From positions 1 to 7,292 of the forward strand of contig CAKTSW010000066.1 in assembly GCA_934613165.1 (NCBI GenBank): a stretch of 7,292 nt of DNA, written 5' to 3'. Shown piece after piece: positions 1 to 5,599 of this stretch. The DNA is from an uncultured Ellagibacter sp. GTDB lineage: Bacteria; Actinomycetota; Coriobacteriia; Coriobacteriales; Eggerthellaceae. The position numbers and the translations under genes are program-made. The notes below the pieces were generated by a model. That model was not told where the DNA came from and made no database searches. It saw only the letters and a program-made list of their open reading frames with translations. How positions within the stretch are numbered: the stretch's first letter is position 1; every line of letters starts with the position of its first letter.

Positions 1-655
1 TGCTCGCGCCGTCCACCGTGCAGGAAATGGCCGACTGCGTCTACGATGCGTTCGATCTGGCCGACGAGTACCGCACGCCCGTGATGGTGCTCGCCGACGG
101 CATGCTCGGCCAGATGATGGAACCGGTCGTGCTTCCCGAGCCGAAGGAAAGCCTGCCCGAAAAGCCCTGGGCGACGAACGGGCACAAGAACAAGCGCGCC
201 CACAACATCGTGAACTCGCTCTACCTCACGGCCGAGGCCTTGGAGGATTTGAACGTCAAGCGCTTCAAGCGCTACGAGGTCATCAAGGAAAAGGAGCAGC
301 GAGCTGAAACGTTCATGTGCGACGATGCCGAGATCGTCGTCGTCGCGTTCGGCGCATCGAGCCGCGTGGCGCGAAGCGCGGTCGTCGCAGCGCGCGAGGC
401 TGGCGTGAAGGCGGGCCTTCTGCGCCCGATCACGCTGTGGCCGTTCCCGACCCAGGCCATCGAGCGCACCATCCCGAACGCCAAGGCCTACCTTTCGGTC
501 GAGATGAACATGGGCCAGATGGTCGATGACGTTCGCCTCGCCGTGAACGGGCGCGCTCCGGTCGAGTTCTACGGCCGCACCGGCGGCATCATCCCGACGC
601 CCGAAGAGGTGCTCGGCGCTATTCGCGGCATCGCGGAAAAGGAAGGGGGAAGGTA

Positions 656-656
<1 letters not shown>
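1..656 (+). CDS. vorB: 2-oxoacid:ferredoxin oxidoreductase alpha subunit (VorB/KorA-like), 3' part
   Basis: This is the C-terminal part of the alpha subunit of a 2-oxoacid:ferredoxin oxidoreductase. The enzyme oxidatively decarboxylates a 2-oxoacid to an acyl-CoA and reduces ferredoxin, in the cytoplasm of anaerobes. The frame is open from base 3 (LAPSTVQEMADCVYDAF...), so the start and the pyrimidine-binding N-terminal domain lie upstream of the window. The visible part begins with the family-typical run 'APSTVQEM.D...AFDLADEYR.PVMVLADG.LGQMMEPV'. After a linker there is a transketolase C-terminal-like segment: AEIVVVAFGASSRVARSAV, then LLRPITLWPFP. The stop TAA at 654-656 overlaps the next gene's ATG by one base, so translation is probably coupled. 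The alpha, beta, gamma order fits VorB-type (branched-chain, 2-oxoisovalerate) or KorA-type (2-oxoglutarate) enzymes. Substrate cannot be settled from this fragment; the symbol follows the common annotation of this lineage. Confidence 0.9.
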
Positions 657-1494
<838 letters not shown>

Positions 1495-1495
<1 letters not shown>

Positions 1496-2043
1496 TGGGT
1501 GCTCAATCTTTTGACGACCGTCGTATCGTGCTCGCCGGCTTCGGCGGGCAGGGCGTGCTGTTCGCGGGAAAGGCTATCGCCTACACGGGGCTCATCTCCG
1601 AGCGCGAGGTGTCGTGGCTGCCCTCTTACGGGCCCGAAATGCGCGGCGGCACGGCGAACTGCAGCGTGAGCCTGGCGAAGGACCCGATCGGAAGCCCGCT
1701 CGTCACGGTGCCGCAGGTGCTCGTCGCGATGAACCAGCCGTCGCTCGACAAGTTCGCGGACGCGGTGGAACCGGGCGGGCTCATCATTGCGGACTCGACG
1801 CTCGCGCCGACGCTGCCTTCGCGCGCCGACGTCACGGTGAAGGCCGTTCCGGCGACCGAGCTTGCCGAGAAGGCGGGGCTCAAGGGACTCGGTAACATCG
1901 TGCTCGTGGGCGCGCTGTTCGCGGCTGACCCGTTCTGCGACGAGGACGTGCTCTTCGCCGCGATCGACAAGTGCGTGCCGCCGAAAAAGGCCGCGCTCAT
2001 CGACAAGAACAAGCAAGCCCTGAAACTGGGTATGGAGGCGTAA
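1495..2043 (+). CDS. 2-oxoacid:ferredoxin oxidoreductase gamma subunit
   Basis: This 182-residue protein is the gamma subunit (pyruvate ferredoxin/flavodoxin oxidoreductase gamma domain), which completes the alpha-beta-gamma core. It starts with the signature IVLAGFGGQGVLFAGK (residues 11-26), followed by SYGPEMRGGTANCSV (44-58), both diagnostic of KorC/VorC-type subunits. Further family-like runs are VLVAMNQPSLDKF (75-87) and GLGNIVLVGAL (131-141). The chosen ATG overlaps the beta-subunit stop by one base and follows an AAGGGGGG ribosome-binding stretch at 1481-1488. The same reading frame is open far upstream, inside the beta gene, but that extension is arginine-rich shadow sequence. This is the last gene of the operon: no further coding is seen before the hairpin terminator about 190 bases on. 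Confidence 0.95.
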
Positions 2044-2187
2044 AGGCTGCATTAAAGGCCGGTTTGGAAGCGCAAGAGCTGTGCAATGGGGGCAGATTCC
2101 CAGGCGTAGAAATTCTGTGTCGTGTCGGCTTCGAAACAGTAAAAGCTGCGTGCTGAGACCGAATTCGGATTCATGAAGGCTTACAGG
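2044..2187 (+). other. Long 3' untranslated stretch of the oxidoreductase operon
   Basis: No convincing gene is seen between the gamma-subunit stop and the first hairpin. The only structural detail noted is the 10-base palindrome CCGAATTCGG at 2159-2168. No tRNA-like or riboswitch-like fold was recognised. The stretch is probably the transcribed 3' tail of the operon mRNA. Confidence 0.4.
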
Positions 2188-2223
2188 CGAGTGTCGGGCA
2201 CGGAAACGCGGGCGCGACACTCG
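2188..2223 (+). repeat. Perfect 9-bp inverted repeat upstream of the operon terminator
   Basis: CGAGTGTCG (2188-2196) and CGACACTCG (2215-2223) are exact reverse complements separated by 18 bases. There is no T run directly after it, so alone it is not a terminator. It sits 8 bases before the terminator stem and may protect the 3' end of the operon mRNA. Confidence 0.6.
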
Positions 2224-2231
2224 TGCAAGCG

Positions 2232-2267
2232 AAGCAGGGAGGACGGGAAACCGTTCTTCCTGCTTTT
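2232..2267 (+). terminator. Rho-independent terminator of the 2-oxoacid oxidoreductase operon
   Basis: AAGCAGGGAGGACGG (2232-2246) pairs with CCGTTCTTCCTGCTT (2251-2265) over 15 positions, two of them G-U, closed by a GAAA tetraloop (2247-2250). It is followed by the T run at 2264-2267 (TTTTGTG). This is a strong intrinsic terminator shape on the plus strand, and it lies downstream of the last gene of the operon. Confidence 0.85.
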
Positions 2268-2452
2268 GTGCTTGGGACGAGTGCCTACCGAATCAAACCC
2301 CCGCGATTTGTTCAGGTTTCAACTCGTACTCGGAGTTGCTGCCGTTTACGACAACACACGATTTGGGCTTTTGCCGAGACGCGCGAGACCTCTACCGCAC
2401 TCCGTACCCTCCCAAACCTGCTCAAATCACGGGGTTCGTTAACGCGTAGCTA
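2268..2452. other. Gene-free stretch between the operon terminator and the DUF262 promoter
   Basis: No supported gene is seen here. Open frames crossing this stretch also cross the terminator hairpin, and their translations look random. The stretch contains the imperfect inverted repeat annotated separately and a small hairpin, CAACTC (2320-2325) with GAGTTG (2333-2338). It is a plausible left junction of the accessory block. Confidence 0.4.
2296..2437. repeat. Imperfect 24-bp inverted repeat pair
   Basis: The left arm at 2296-2319 (ending in ATTTGTTCAGGTTT) and the right arm at 2414-2437 (beginning AAACCTGCTCAAATCAC) are reverse complements at 19 of 24 positions by hand alignment. They are separated by 94 bases. 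No coding region lies between. The pair could be a small non-autonomous element, recombination arm sites at an island junction, or a transcribed hairpin. Confidence 0.55.
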
Positions 2453-2481
2453 TGGAGACGGCATTTTCCCATGTGTATAAT
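2453..2481 (+). promoter_or_regulatory. Predicted promoter of the DUF262 gene
   Basis: A perfect TATAAT box lies at 2476-2481. The hexamer TGGAGA (2453-2458, four of six matches to TTGACA) is 17 bases upstream. The start codon is 40 bases downstream of the -10 box, leaving a leader of about 33 bases. The gene therefore appears to be transcribed independently of the oxidoreductase operon. Confidence 0.65.
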
Positions 2482-2507
2482 TTTTTATATGCACGGTTCA
2501 CTTGCAT

Positions 2508-2512
2508 GGAGG
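2508..2512 (+). promoter_or_regulatory. Ribosome-binding site for the DUF262 gene
   Basis: GGAGG lies 9 bases before the ATG at 2522. It selects this start over the out-of-frame ATG at 2505. Confidence 0.75.
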
Positions 2513-2521
2513 TAAGCACGC

Positions 2522-4255
2522 ATGTCAAAGCTCAACATCGATCAGCGGTCTATTCGCGATCTTCTCACAGATAAGAAGTCTGATTTTCTCATCCCTGATT
2601 ACCAAAGGCCCTACGCTTGGGGTGAGGATGAGTGCGCAACTTTGTGGGACGATTTGTTTGCGTTTGCTTTCCCCTGCGATGACTATGAGCGCTTCGACAG
2701 CGAGAACGACGAGTATTTCTTGGGTCCTATCGTCACCTTCAAGAACTCTTCCGGACAGCTTGAAATCATTGATGGCCAGCAACGTCTTACTACTATCATG
2801 CTTCTGTTACGTGCATTTTATGACAAGTTCGCCAACATGAAAGACAAGCAGTCGCTGAAGATGCGCGAAGCGATCGCCCGCTGCGTCTGGAAGACTGACG
2901 AATTCGACGAGCCCGACATCGAGCGACTCAAGATAGACTCTGAGGTAGCTTCGGACAGCGATAAGGGCGAATTTCTCAAAATCCTTCGGGCGGGTACCGT
3001 CGGCTCGGGCTGGAAGAGCGCGTATGCCCGAAACTTCTCCTTTTTTCAGAAGAAGATTGAACAGCTGGTGAGCGAATGGCCTACCTACACCGTTTACATG
3101 GCAACGCGTGTTATCAACAACGTGATTTTATTGCCTATCGAGGCGGAGTCTCAGGATACGGCGCTGCGTATCTTTTCGACGCTCAACGATCGCGGCCTGC
3201 CGCTTTCGGATGCTGATATCTTTAAGAGTCAGTTCTACAAGTATTATTCCGACGCAGGACGCAAGGACGAGTTCGTCCGTCGTTGGAAGGCGCTTGAGGA
3301 GGGCGCGAACGCGATTTTTCATCCTATGCGTGGGACACCGACAGATGAGCTGTTTACGCGCTATATGTACTATCGTCGTGCTAGGAAAGGCATCCGTGAT
3401 ACCACCACGGCTTCGCTGCGTGATTTTTTCGGCGCTGATGGCTATGCAATGCTCAAGGAAGACGGAACGCTGAGCGACCTGGAGGCGCTACTCGACTTCT
3501 GGAGGCGCGTTGATGCGCAGGAAGGATTTTCAGAGCCTGTGCTGCGAAGGCTATTCGTGTTGAACTACGCGCCCAATGGCATGTGGACCTATCTTTTGAG
3601 CGTGTGGTTCCTTGCGAATCGCGACACCGAAAACCGTCTCGACGACGATGGACTCTACGTTTTCCTTAATAAGATCACGGCGTTCATCTTTGCCTATGCT
3701 ATTGAACGCCCTGGTGTGAATGCATTACGTTCACCAGTGTATCCCGAGATGATCAACATCGTCGAGCATCGTCCGGTAGGGTTTCCGAACCATCGCTTCG
3801 ACCGCGGGGGCATCGCCGAACGCTTTCATGCTTATGTATTCACCAATGGCCGGCCTGTAACGAAATCAATGCTTACCTGGTGGGCTTACAGCGATTCCGA
3901 TCAGCCCCTCATGAATCCGGATACGACACTCGAGATCGAGCATATCTACGCAAAAAAACGCAACGAGGTTGACCCTCTCACTAATCGTGCCAATCTTGAG
4001 GCATTGGGCAACAAGGCATTGCTTGAGAAGCGCGTAAACATACGCGCGGCGGATTATAGGTTTTGCGACAAGCGTAAGTATTATGAGGGATTTATCGATA
4101 GTAACGGTAAACACAAAGCTGGAACCGAAATCGTTGAACTCAGACATTTGTCGCAAATTACGAGAGATTTTACTGAGGCCGATATCGAGGCACGCACGAG
4201 TCGAATTATCGATGCTTTCGTCGACTATTTGGGCGACAATGGGCTTTTGAAGTAA
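2522..4255 (+). CDS. GmrSD-like DUF262/DUF1524 restriction-type protein
   Basis: This 577-residue protein joins both halves of the GmrSD architecture in one chain. The N-terminal DUF262 (GmrS, ParB/Srx-like NTPase) part shows IPDYQRPYAW (24-33), FLGPIV (66-71), DGQQRLTT (84-91) and FSTLNDRGLPLSDADIFKS (218-236). The C-terminal DUF1524 (GmrD, HNH-like nuclease) part shows LEIEHIYAKK (470-479, with probable catalytic H474) and NLEALGNKALLEKRVN (491-506). Known members are type IV restriction enzymes cutting modified phage DNA; SspE (phosphorothioate systems) and BrxU are relatives. A role in antiphage defence in the cytoplasm is therefore likely, but the target modification is unknown. No ssp, dnd or brx genes are visible nearby. 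The classical HIxP nuclease motif reads HIYA, so the proline is absent. GC is visibly lower than in the upstream operon, consistent with horizontal transfer. The gene has its own promoter and ribosome-binding site. Confidence 0.88.
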   Translation: MSKLNIDQRSIRDLLTDKKSDFLIPDYQRPYAWGEDECATLWDDLFAFAFPCDDYERFDSENDEYFLGPIVTFKNSSGQLEIIDGQQRLTTIMLLLRAFYDKFANMKDKQSLKMREAIARCVWKTDEFDEPDIERLKIDSEVASDSDKGEFLKILRAGTVGSGWKSAYARNFSFFQKKIEQLVSEWPTYTVYMATRVINNVILLPIEAESQDTALRIFSTLNDRGLPLSDADIFKSQFYKYYSDAGRKDEFVRRWKALEEGANAIFHPMRGTPTDELFTRYMYYRRARKGIRDTTTASLRDFFGADGYAMLKEDGTLSDLEALLDFWRRVDAQEGFSEPVLRRLFVLNYAPNGMWTYLLSVWFLANRDTENRLDDDGLYVFLNKITAFIFAYAIERPGVNALRSPVYPEMINIVEHRPVGFPNHRFDRGGIAERFHAYVFTNGRPVTKSMLTWWAYSDSDQPLMNPDTTLEIEHIYAKKRNEVDPLTNRANLEALGNKALLEKRVNIRAADYRFCDKRKYYEGFIDSNGKHKAGTEIVELRHLSQITRDFTEADIEARTSRIIDAFVDYLGDNGLLK

Positions 4256-4282
4256 TGAGTTGCAGAAGCATGGGTTGTGTAA

Positions 4283-4399
4283 ATAGGAGCACTGCCCAAT
4301 AAGGAGCTCGAGCGTGCAGGCCTCGATTCCATAAAGCTTCTCGTCTGCAACGGCTCGGCCTTCGTTATCGAAAATCTATACAGTATATCCGCCATCTGA
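4283..4399 (+). pseudogene. Possible C-terminal relic of an unidentified gene
   Basis: A 38-codon open stretch reads IGALPNKELERAGLDSIKLL and continues for 18 more residues to a TGA at 4397-4399. Its composition looks protein-like (amphipathic, with no biased run). It has no in-frame ATG or GTG and a stop immediately upstream, so it cannot be a complete gene. It may be the tail of a gene lost when the Abi module was inserted. The family was not recognised. Chance is a real alternative at this length. Confidence 0.3.
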
Positions 4400-4414
4400 G
4401 GGTATACTGTATAG
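4376..4414. promoter_or_regulatory. Perfect inverted repeat of two TATACWGTATA palindromes
   Basis: CTATACAGTATA (4376-4387) and TATACTGTATAG (4403-4414) are exact 12-base reverse complements separated by 15 bases. Each half also contains an 11-base palindrome of the form TATACWGTATA, with centres 26 bases apart. The right half contains the TATACT box of the ncRNA/Abi promoter. A dimeric repressor binding here would block that promoter. Alternatively the two halves form a hairpin in read-through RNA. Confidence 0.6.
4403..4408 (+). promoter_or_regulatory. -10 box for the upstream ncRNA and Abi gene
   Basis: TATACT lies 12 bases before the first paired base of the stem-loop, so transcription would begin near 4415, right at the RNA. 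No good -35 hexamer is seen at 16-18 bases. The same box at nearly the same distance precedes the second RNA copy, which supports it. Confidence 0.55.
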
Positions 4415-4456
4415 CGATGGGCCCGGGATGACCGCTGATTCAAGTCACCGGGCCTA
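4415..4456 (+). ncRNA. Candidate antitoxin-like stem-loop RNA, copy 1 (upstream of Abi gene)
   Basis: GGCCCGG (4420-4426) pairs with CCGGGCC (4448-4454), extendable by a G-U and a U-A pair. Inside it, TGAC (4429-4432) pairs with GTCA (4444-4447), leaving a two-base GA bulge and an 11-base loop, CGCTGATTCAA. Copy 2, downstream of the Abi gene, keeps the inner stem and loop almost unchanged while the outer stem differs with compensation. That argues for selection on RNA structure. The stem ends 26 bases before the Abi start codon. No T run follows, so it is not a simple terminator. Small RNAs paired with AbiF-type HEPN toxins are known; whether this is the same RNA family is inference. Confidence 0.65.
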
Positions 4457-4468
4457 AATCGTATCTAT

Positions 4469-4473
4469 AGGAG
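4469..4473 (+). promoter_or_regulatory. Ribosome-binding site of the Abi-like gene
   Basis: AGGAG lies 7 bases before the ATG at 4481. It is flanked by CTAT (4465-4468) and ATAG (4474-4477), which could close a small hairpin presenting or masking it. Confidence 0.65.
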
Positions 4474-4480
4474 ATAGCGA

Positions 4481-5221
4481 ATGATCGACGAGCCTAGAGA
4501 TCCCGAGATCGAGTCGCGCCGCGAGTGGGCGGAACGTTGGCTCTCGTCGTCGAGGTTCTCCTCGTACCTCGACGCGTGCGGCGGTGACGTCGATCGTGCG
4601 CTCGAATTGCACGAGTGGAACCTCATGCTCGGGCAGGCGCTCATGGGCGACATCGCCCATTTCGAGCTGGCGCTGCGTAACGCCTACGATCGAGTGATCA
4701 CCGAGCGCTTCAACGGAGACACCCACTGGCTCTTCGACGTGAACTCCCCGGTGACGTGCCCCATCATGCGCAAGAGCAAGGCGAAGAAGCTGCGAGACGT
4801 GAATCTGGTGAACCGTCGCGCTGTGGAGGATGCCCGCCGCCGCGCCCACGACCCGTCGAATCCTGACCAGGTGGTCGCTGGCCTCATGCTGGGTTTCTGG
4901 GCTCATATGACCGACCGAAGTCGAGAGCGCGATTTGTGGATCCCGTACCTTCATGCCGCATGGCCTGCCGGTACCGACCGTGCGAGACTCAATCTCAGGC
5001 TCGAGGCGATCAATAAGCTACGCAACCGCGTGGCCCACAGCGAGCGACTCTTCAACCCCGGCGAGGGCGGCTACTCGTCAAGAGATGTCGATGCCGACAT
5101 CGACGAGCTCTTCTGTGCCCTCTGCCCTGAGGCTCGCAGGAGCCTTCGCAGCGCCGACGGCAGGACGGCTGTCGAGCGGTTCGTTGCCGAGCATCCTGCG
5201 CCAGCGGACGTGAAACTGTAG
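4481..5221 (+). CDS. Abi-like HEPN protein (AbiF/Abi_2-type), probable RNase toxin
   Basis: This 246-residue protein resembles the Abi-like (Abi_2; AbiD/AbiF) family. Key segments are HFELALRNAYDRVI (60-73), the family-typical VVAGLMLGFWAHMT (131-144), and the HEPN active-site motif RNRVAHSERLF (181-191), with R181 and H186 in R-x4-H spacing. HEPN proteins of this type are metal-independent RNases that cause growth arrest or abortive infection. AbiF-like members have been described as toxins held in check by a small structured RNA, and as probable ancestors of Cas13. Here two copies of a small stem-loop RNA flank the gene, which fits such a toxin/RNA-antitoxin pair. The start is set by AGGAG seven bases upstream. 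GC is higher than in the DUF262 and FIVAR/OB neighbours. No membrane segment or second classical R-x4-H motif is seen, so dimerisation would be needed to form an active site. The toxic role is inferred. Confidence 0.78.
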   Translation: MIDEPRDPEIESRREWAERWLSSSRFSSYLDACGGDVDRALELHEWNLMLGQALMGDIAHFELALRNAYDRVITERFNGDTHWLFDVNSPVTCPIMRKSKAKKLRDVNLVNRRAVEDARRRAHDPSNPDQVVAGLMLGFWAHMTDRSRERDLWIPYLHAAWPAGTDRARLNLRLEAINKLRNRVAHSERLFNPGEGGYSSRDVDADIDELFCALCPEARRSLRSADGRTAVERFVAEHPAPADVKL

Positions 5222-5238
5222 CAGTGGGCTGCTATACT
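5210..5238 (+). promoter_or_regulatory. Predicted promoter of ncRNA copy 2, inside the end of the Abi gene
   Basis: GTGAAA (5210-5215, four of six matches to TTGACA) and TATACT (5233-5238) are 17 bases apart. The predicted start near 5245 falls at the base of the copy 2 stem, 11 bases after the box, almost the same geometry as copy 1. The -35 hexamer lies in the last codons of the Abi gene. Confidence 0.55.
5219..5234. repeat. Inverted repeat overlapping the Abi stop codon and the copy 2 -10 box
   Basis: TAGCAG (5219-5224) and CTGCTA (5229-5234) are perfect inverted repeats with a TGGG loop. They can be lengthened by a G-U and a U-A pair. The left arm contains the Abi stop codon and the right arm enters the TATACT box. 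No T run follows, so a role as repressor site or mRNA 3' hairpin is more likely than as an intrinsic terminator. Confidence 0.5.
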
Positions 5239-5244
5239 TCAGTC

Positions 5245-5286
5245 TATGGCCCCAGGAATGACCTCTGATTCAAGTCACTGGGGCTC
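5245..5286 (+). ncRNA. Candidate antitoxin-like stem-loop RNA, copy 2 (downstream of Abi gene)
   Basis: GCCCCAG (5249-5255) pairs with CTGGGGC (5278-5284). TGAC (5259-5262) pairs with GTCA (5274-5277), with a three-base GAA bulge and the loop CTCTGATTCAA. The loop and 3' inner arm, CTGATTCAAGTCAC, are identical to copy 1. The outer stem differs but remains fully paired. It is preceded by TATACT at a conserved distance. It is not followed by a toxin gene: the next start codon with a ribosome-binding site is more than 300 bases away. It may be a stand-alone antitoxin dose, the leader of a lost second toxin, or one of two repeats bounding the Abi cassette. Confidence 0.62.
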
Positions 5287-5382
5287 GTCTTGCATATGGA
5301 CGCGTTTACGAGGCGGGTGGACTGCTCAAGACGGCCCTTTTTGTTTGCTATGTTTGTTTGTCCTGCGACCTTTGGGGTGAGT

Positions 5383-5401
5383 GGTACGAATTTCGGTACG
5401 A
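5383..5401. repeat. Tandem GGTACGA direct repeat
   Basis: GGTACGA occurs at 5383-5389 and again at 5395-5401, a 12-base period. It is short, but it lies in a gene-free junction region and could be a remnant of a recombinase or regulator site. No integrase gene is visible. Confidence 0.35.
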
Positions 5402-5516
5402 GTAATCCCGCTCGGAGCGTTGCCGAGTGTTGTGGGGCTTTCAGATAAATAGATAATCTACCTGCGATTTTGCTGCTTAGTGTTGAAAAGCGTTCCGAAG
5501 GGTTATATGGGGGTTA

Positions 5517-5533
5517 ATTAGCTGCGAGCTAAT
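5517..5533. repeat. Short perfect hairpin upstream of the FIVAR/OB gene
   Basis: ATTAGCT (5517-5523) and AGCTAAT (5527-5533) are perfect inverted repeats with a GCG loop, 67 bases before the start codon of the next gene. It could be a regulator site or leader hairpin. There is no T run that would make it a terminator. Confidence 0.45.
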
Positions 5534-5587
5534 GATATTTCGGCTGCCCTTTTCTACCATTTGACTAGAAACAATTGTCGAAGTCAA

Positions 5588-5592
5588 AGGAG
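5588..5592 (+). promoter_or_regulatory. Ribosome-binding site deciding the FIVAR/OB start
   Basis: AGGAG preceded by AA lies 7 bases before the ATG at 5600. It rejects the longer frame beginning with TTG at 5561, whose added residues would include the ribosome-binding site itself. Confidence 0.8.
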
Positions 5593-5599
5593 AACGGTT

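Larger units (their letters stand above)
5287..5560. other. Gene-free stretch downstream of the Abi module
   Basis: No supported gene was found. A 50-codon frame at 5296-5448 lacks a ribosome-binding site. A T-rich run (CCCTTTTTG, ending near 5341) follows only a weak 3-4 bp stem, so it is at best a poor terminator for ncRNA copy 2. Small repeats are listed separately: a tandem GGTACGA pair and a GCG-looped hairpin. A short hairpin, CTCGG (5411-5415) with CCGAG (5423-5427), is also present. Confidence 0.4.

Noticed and set aside
2281..2340. Possible tRNA-like segment
   Set aside because: A TTC-like loop sequence was seen on both strands, but no acceptor stem or anticodon arm could be paired.
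2173..2442. 89-codon open frame after the oxidoreductase operon
   Set aside because: It runs through the terminator hairpin, has no ribosome-binding site and no recognisable protein features.
4420..4454. Stem-loop copy 1 as an ordinary intrinsic terminator of the DUF262 gene
   Set aside because: No T run follows either copy, the loop is conserved between copies, and a -10 box sits directly upstream of each.
4420..5284. The two stem-loop copies as a CRISPR-like repeat pair
   Set aside because: There are only two copies about 830 bases apart with a gene between, and the outer arms differ. No spacer structure is present.
5296..5448. 50-codon open frame downstream of ncRNA copy 2
   Set aside because: There is no ribosome-binding site before the ATG and the composition does not look like a protein. 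It was considered as the missing second toxin but is too short and lacks HEPN motifs.
5561..5599. TTG start adding 13 residues to the FIVAR/OB protein
   Set aside because: The ribosome-binding site AGGAG at 5588-5592 would lie inside the extension, and the ATG at 5600 is correctly spaced.
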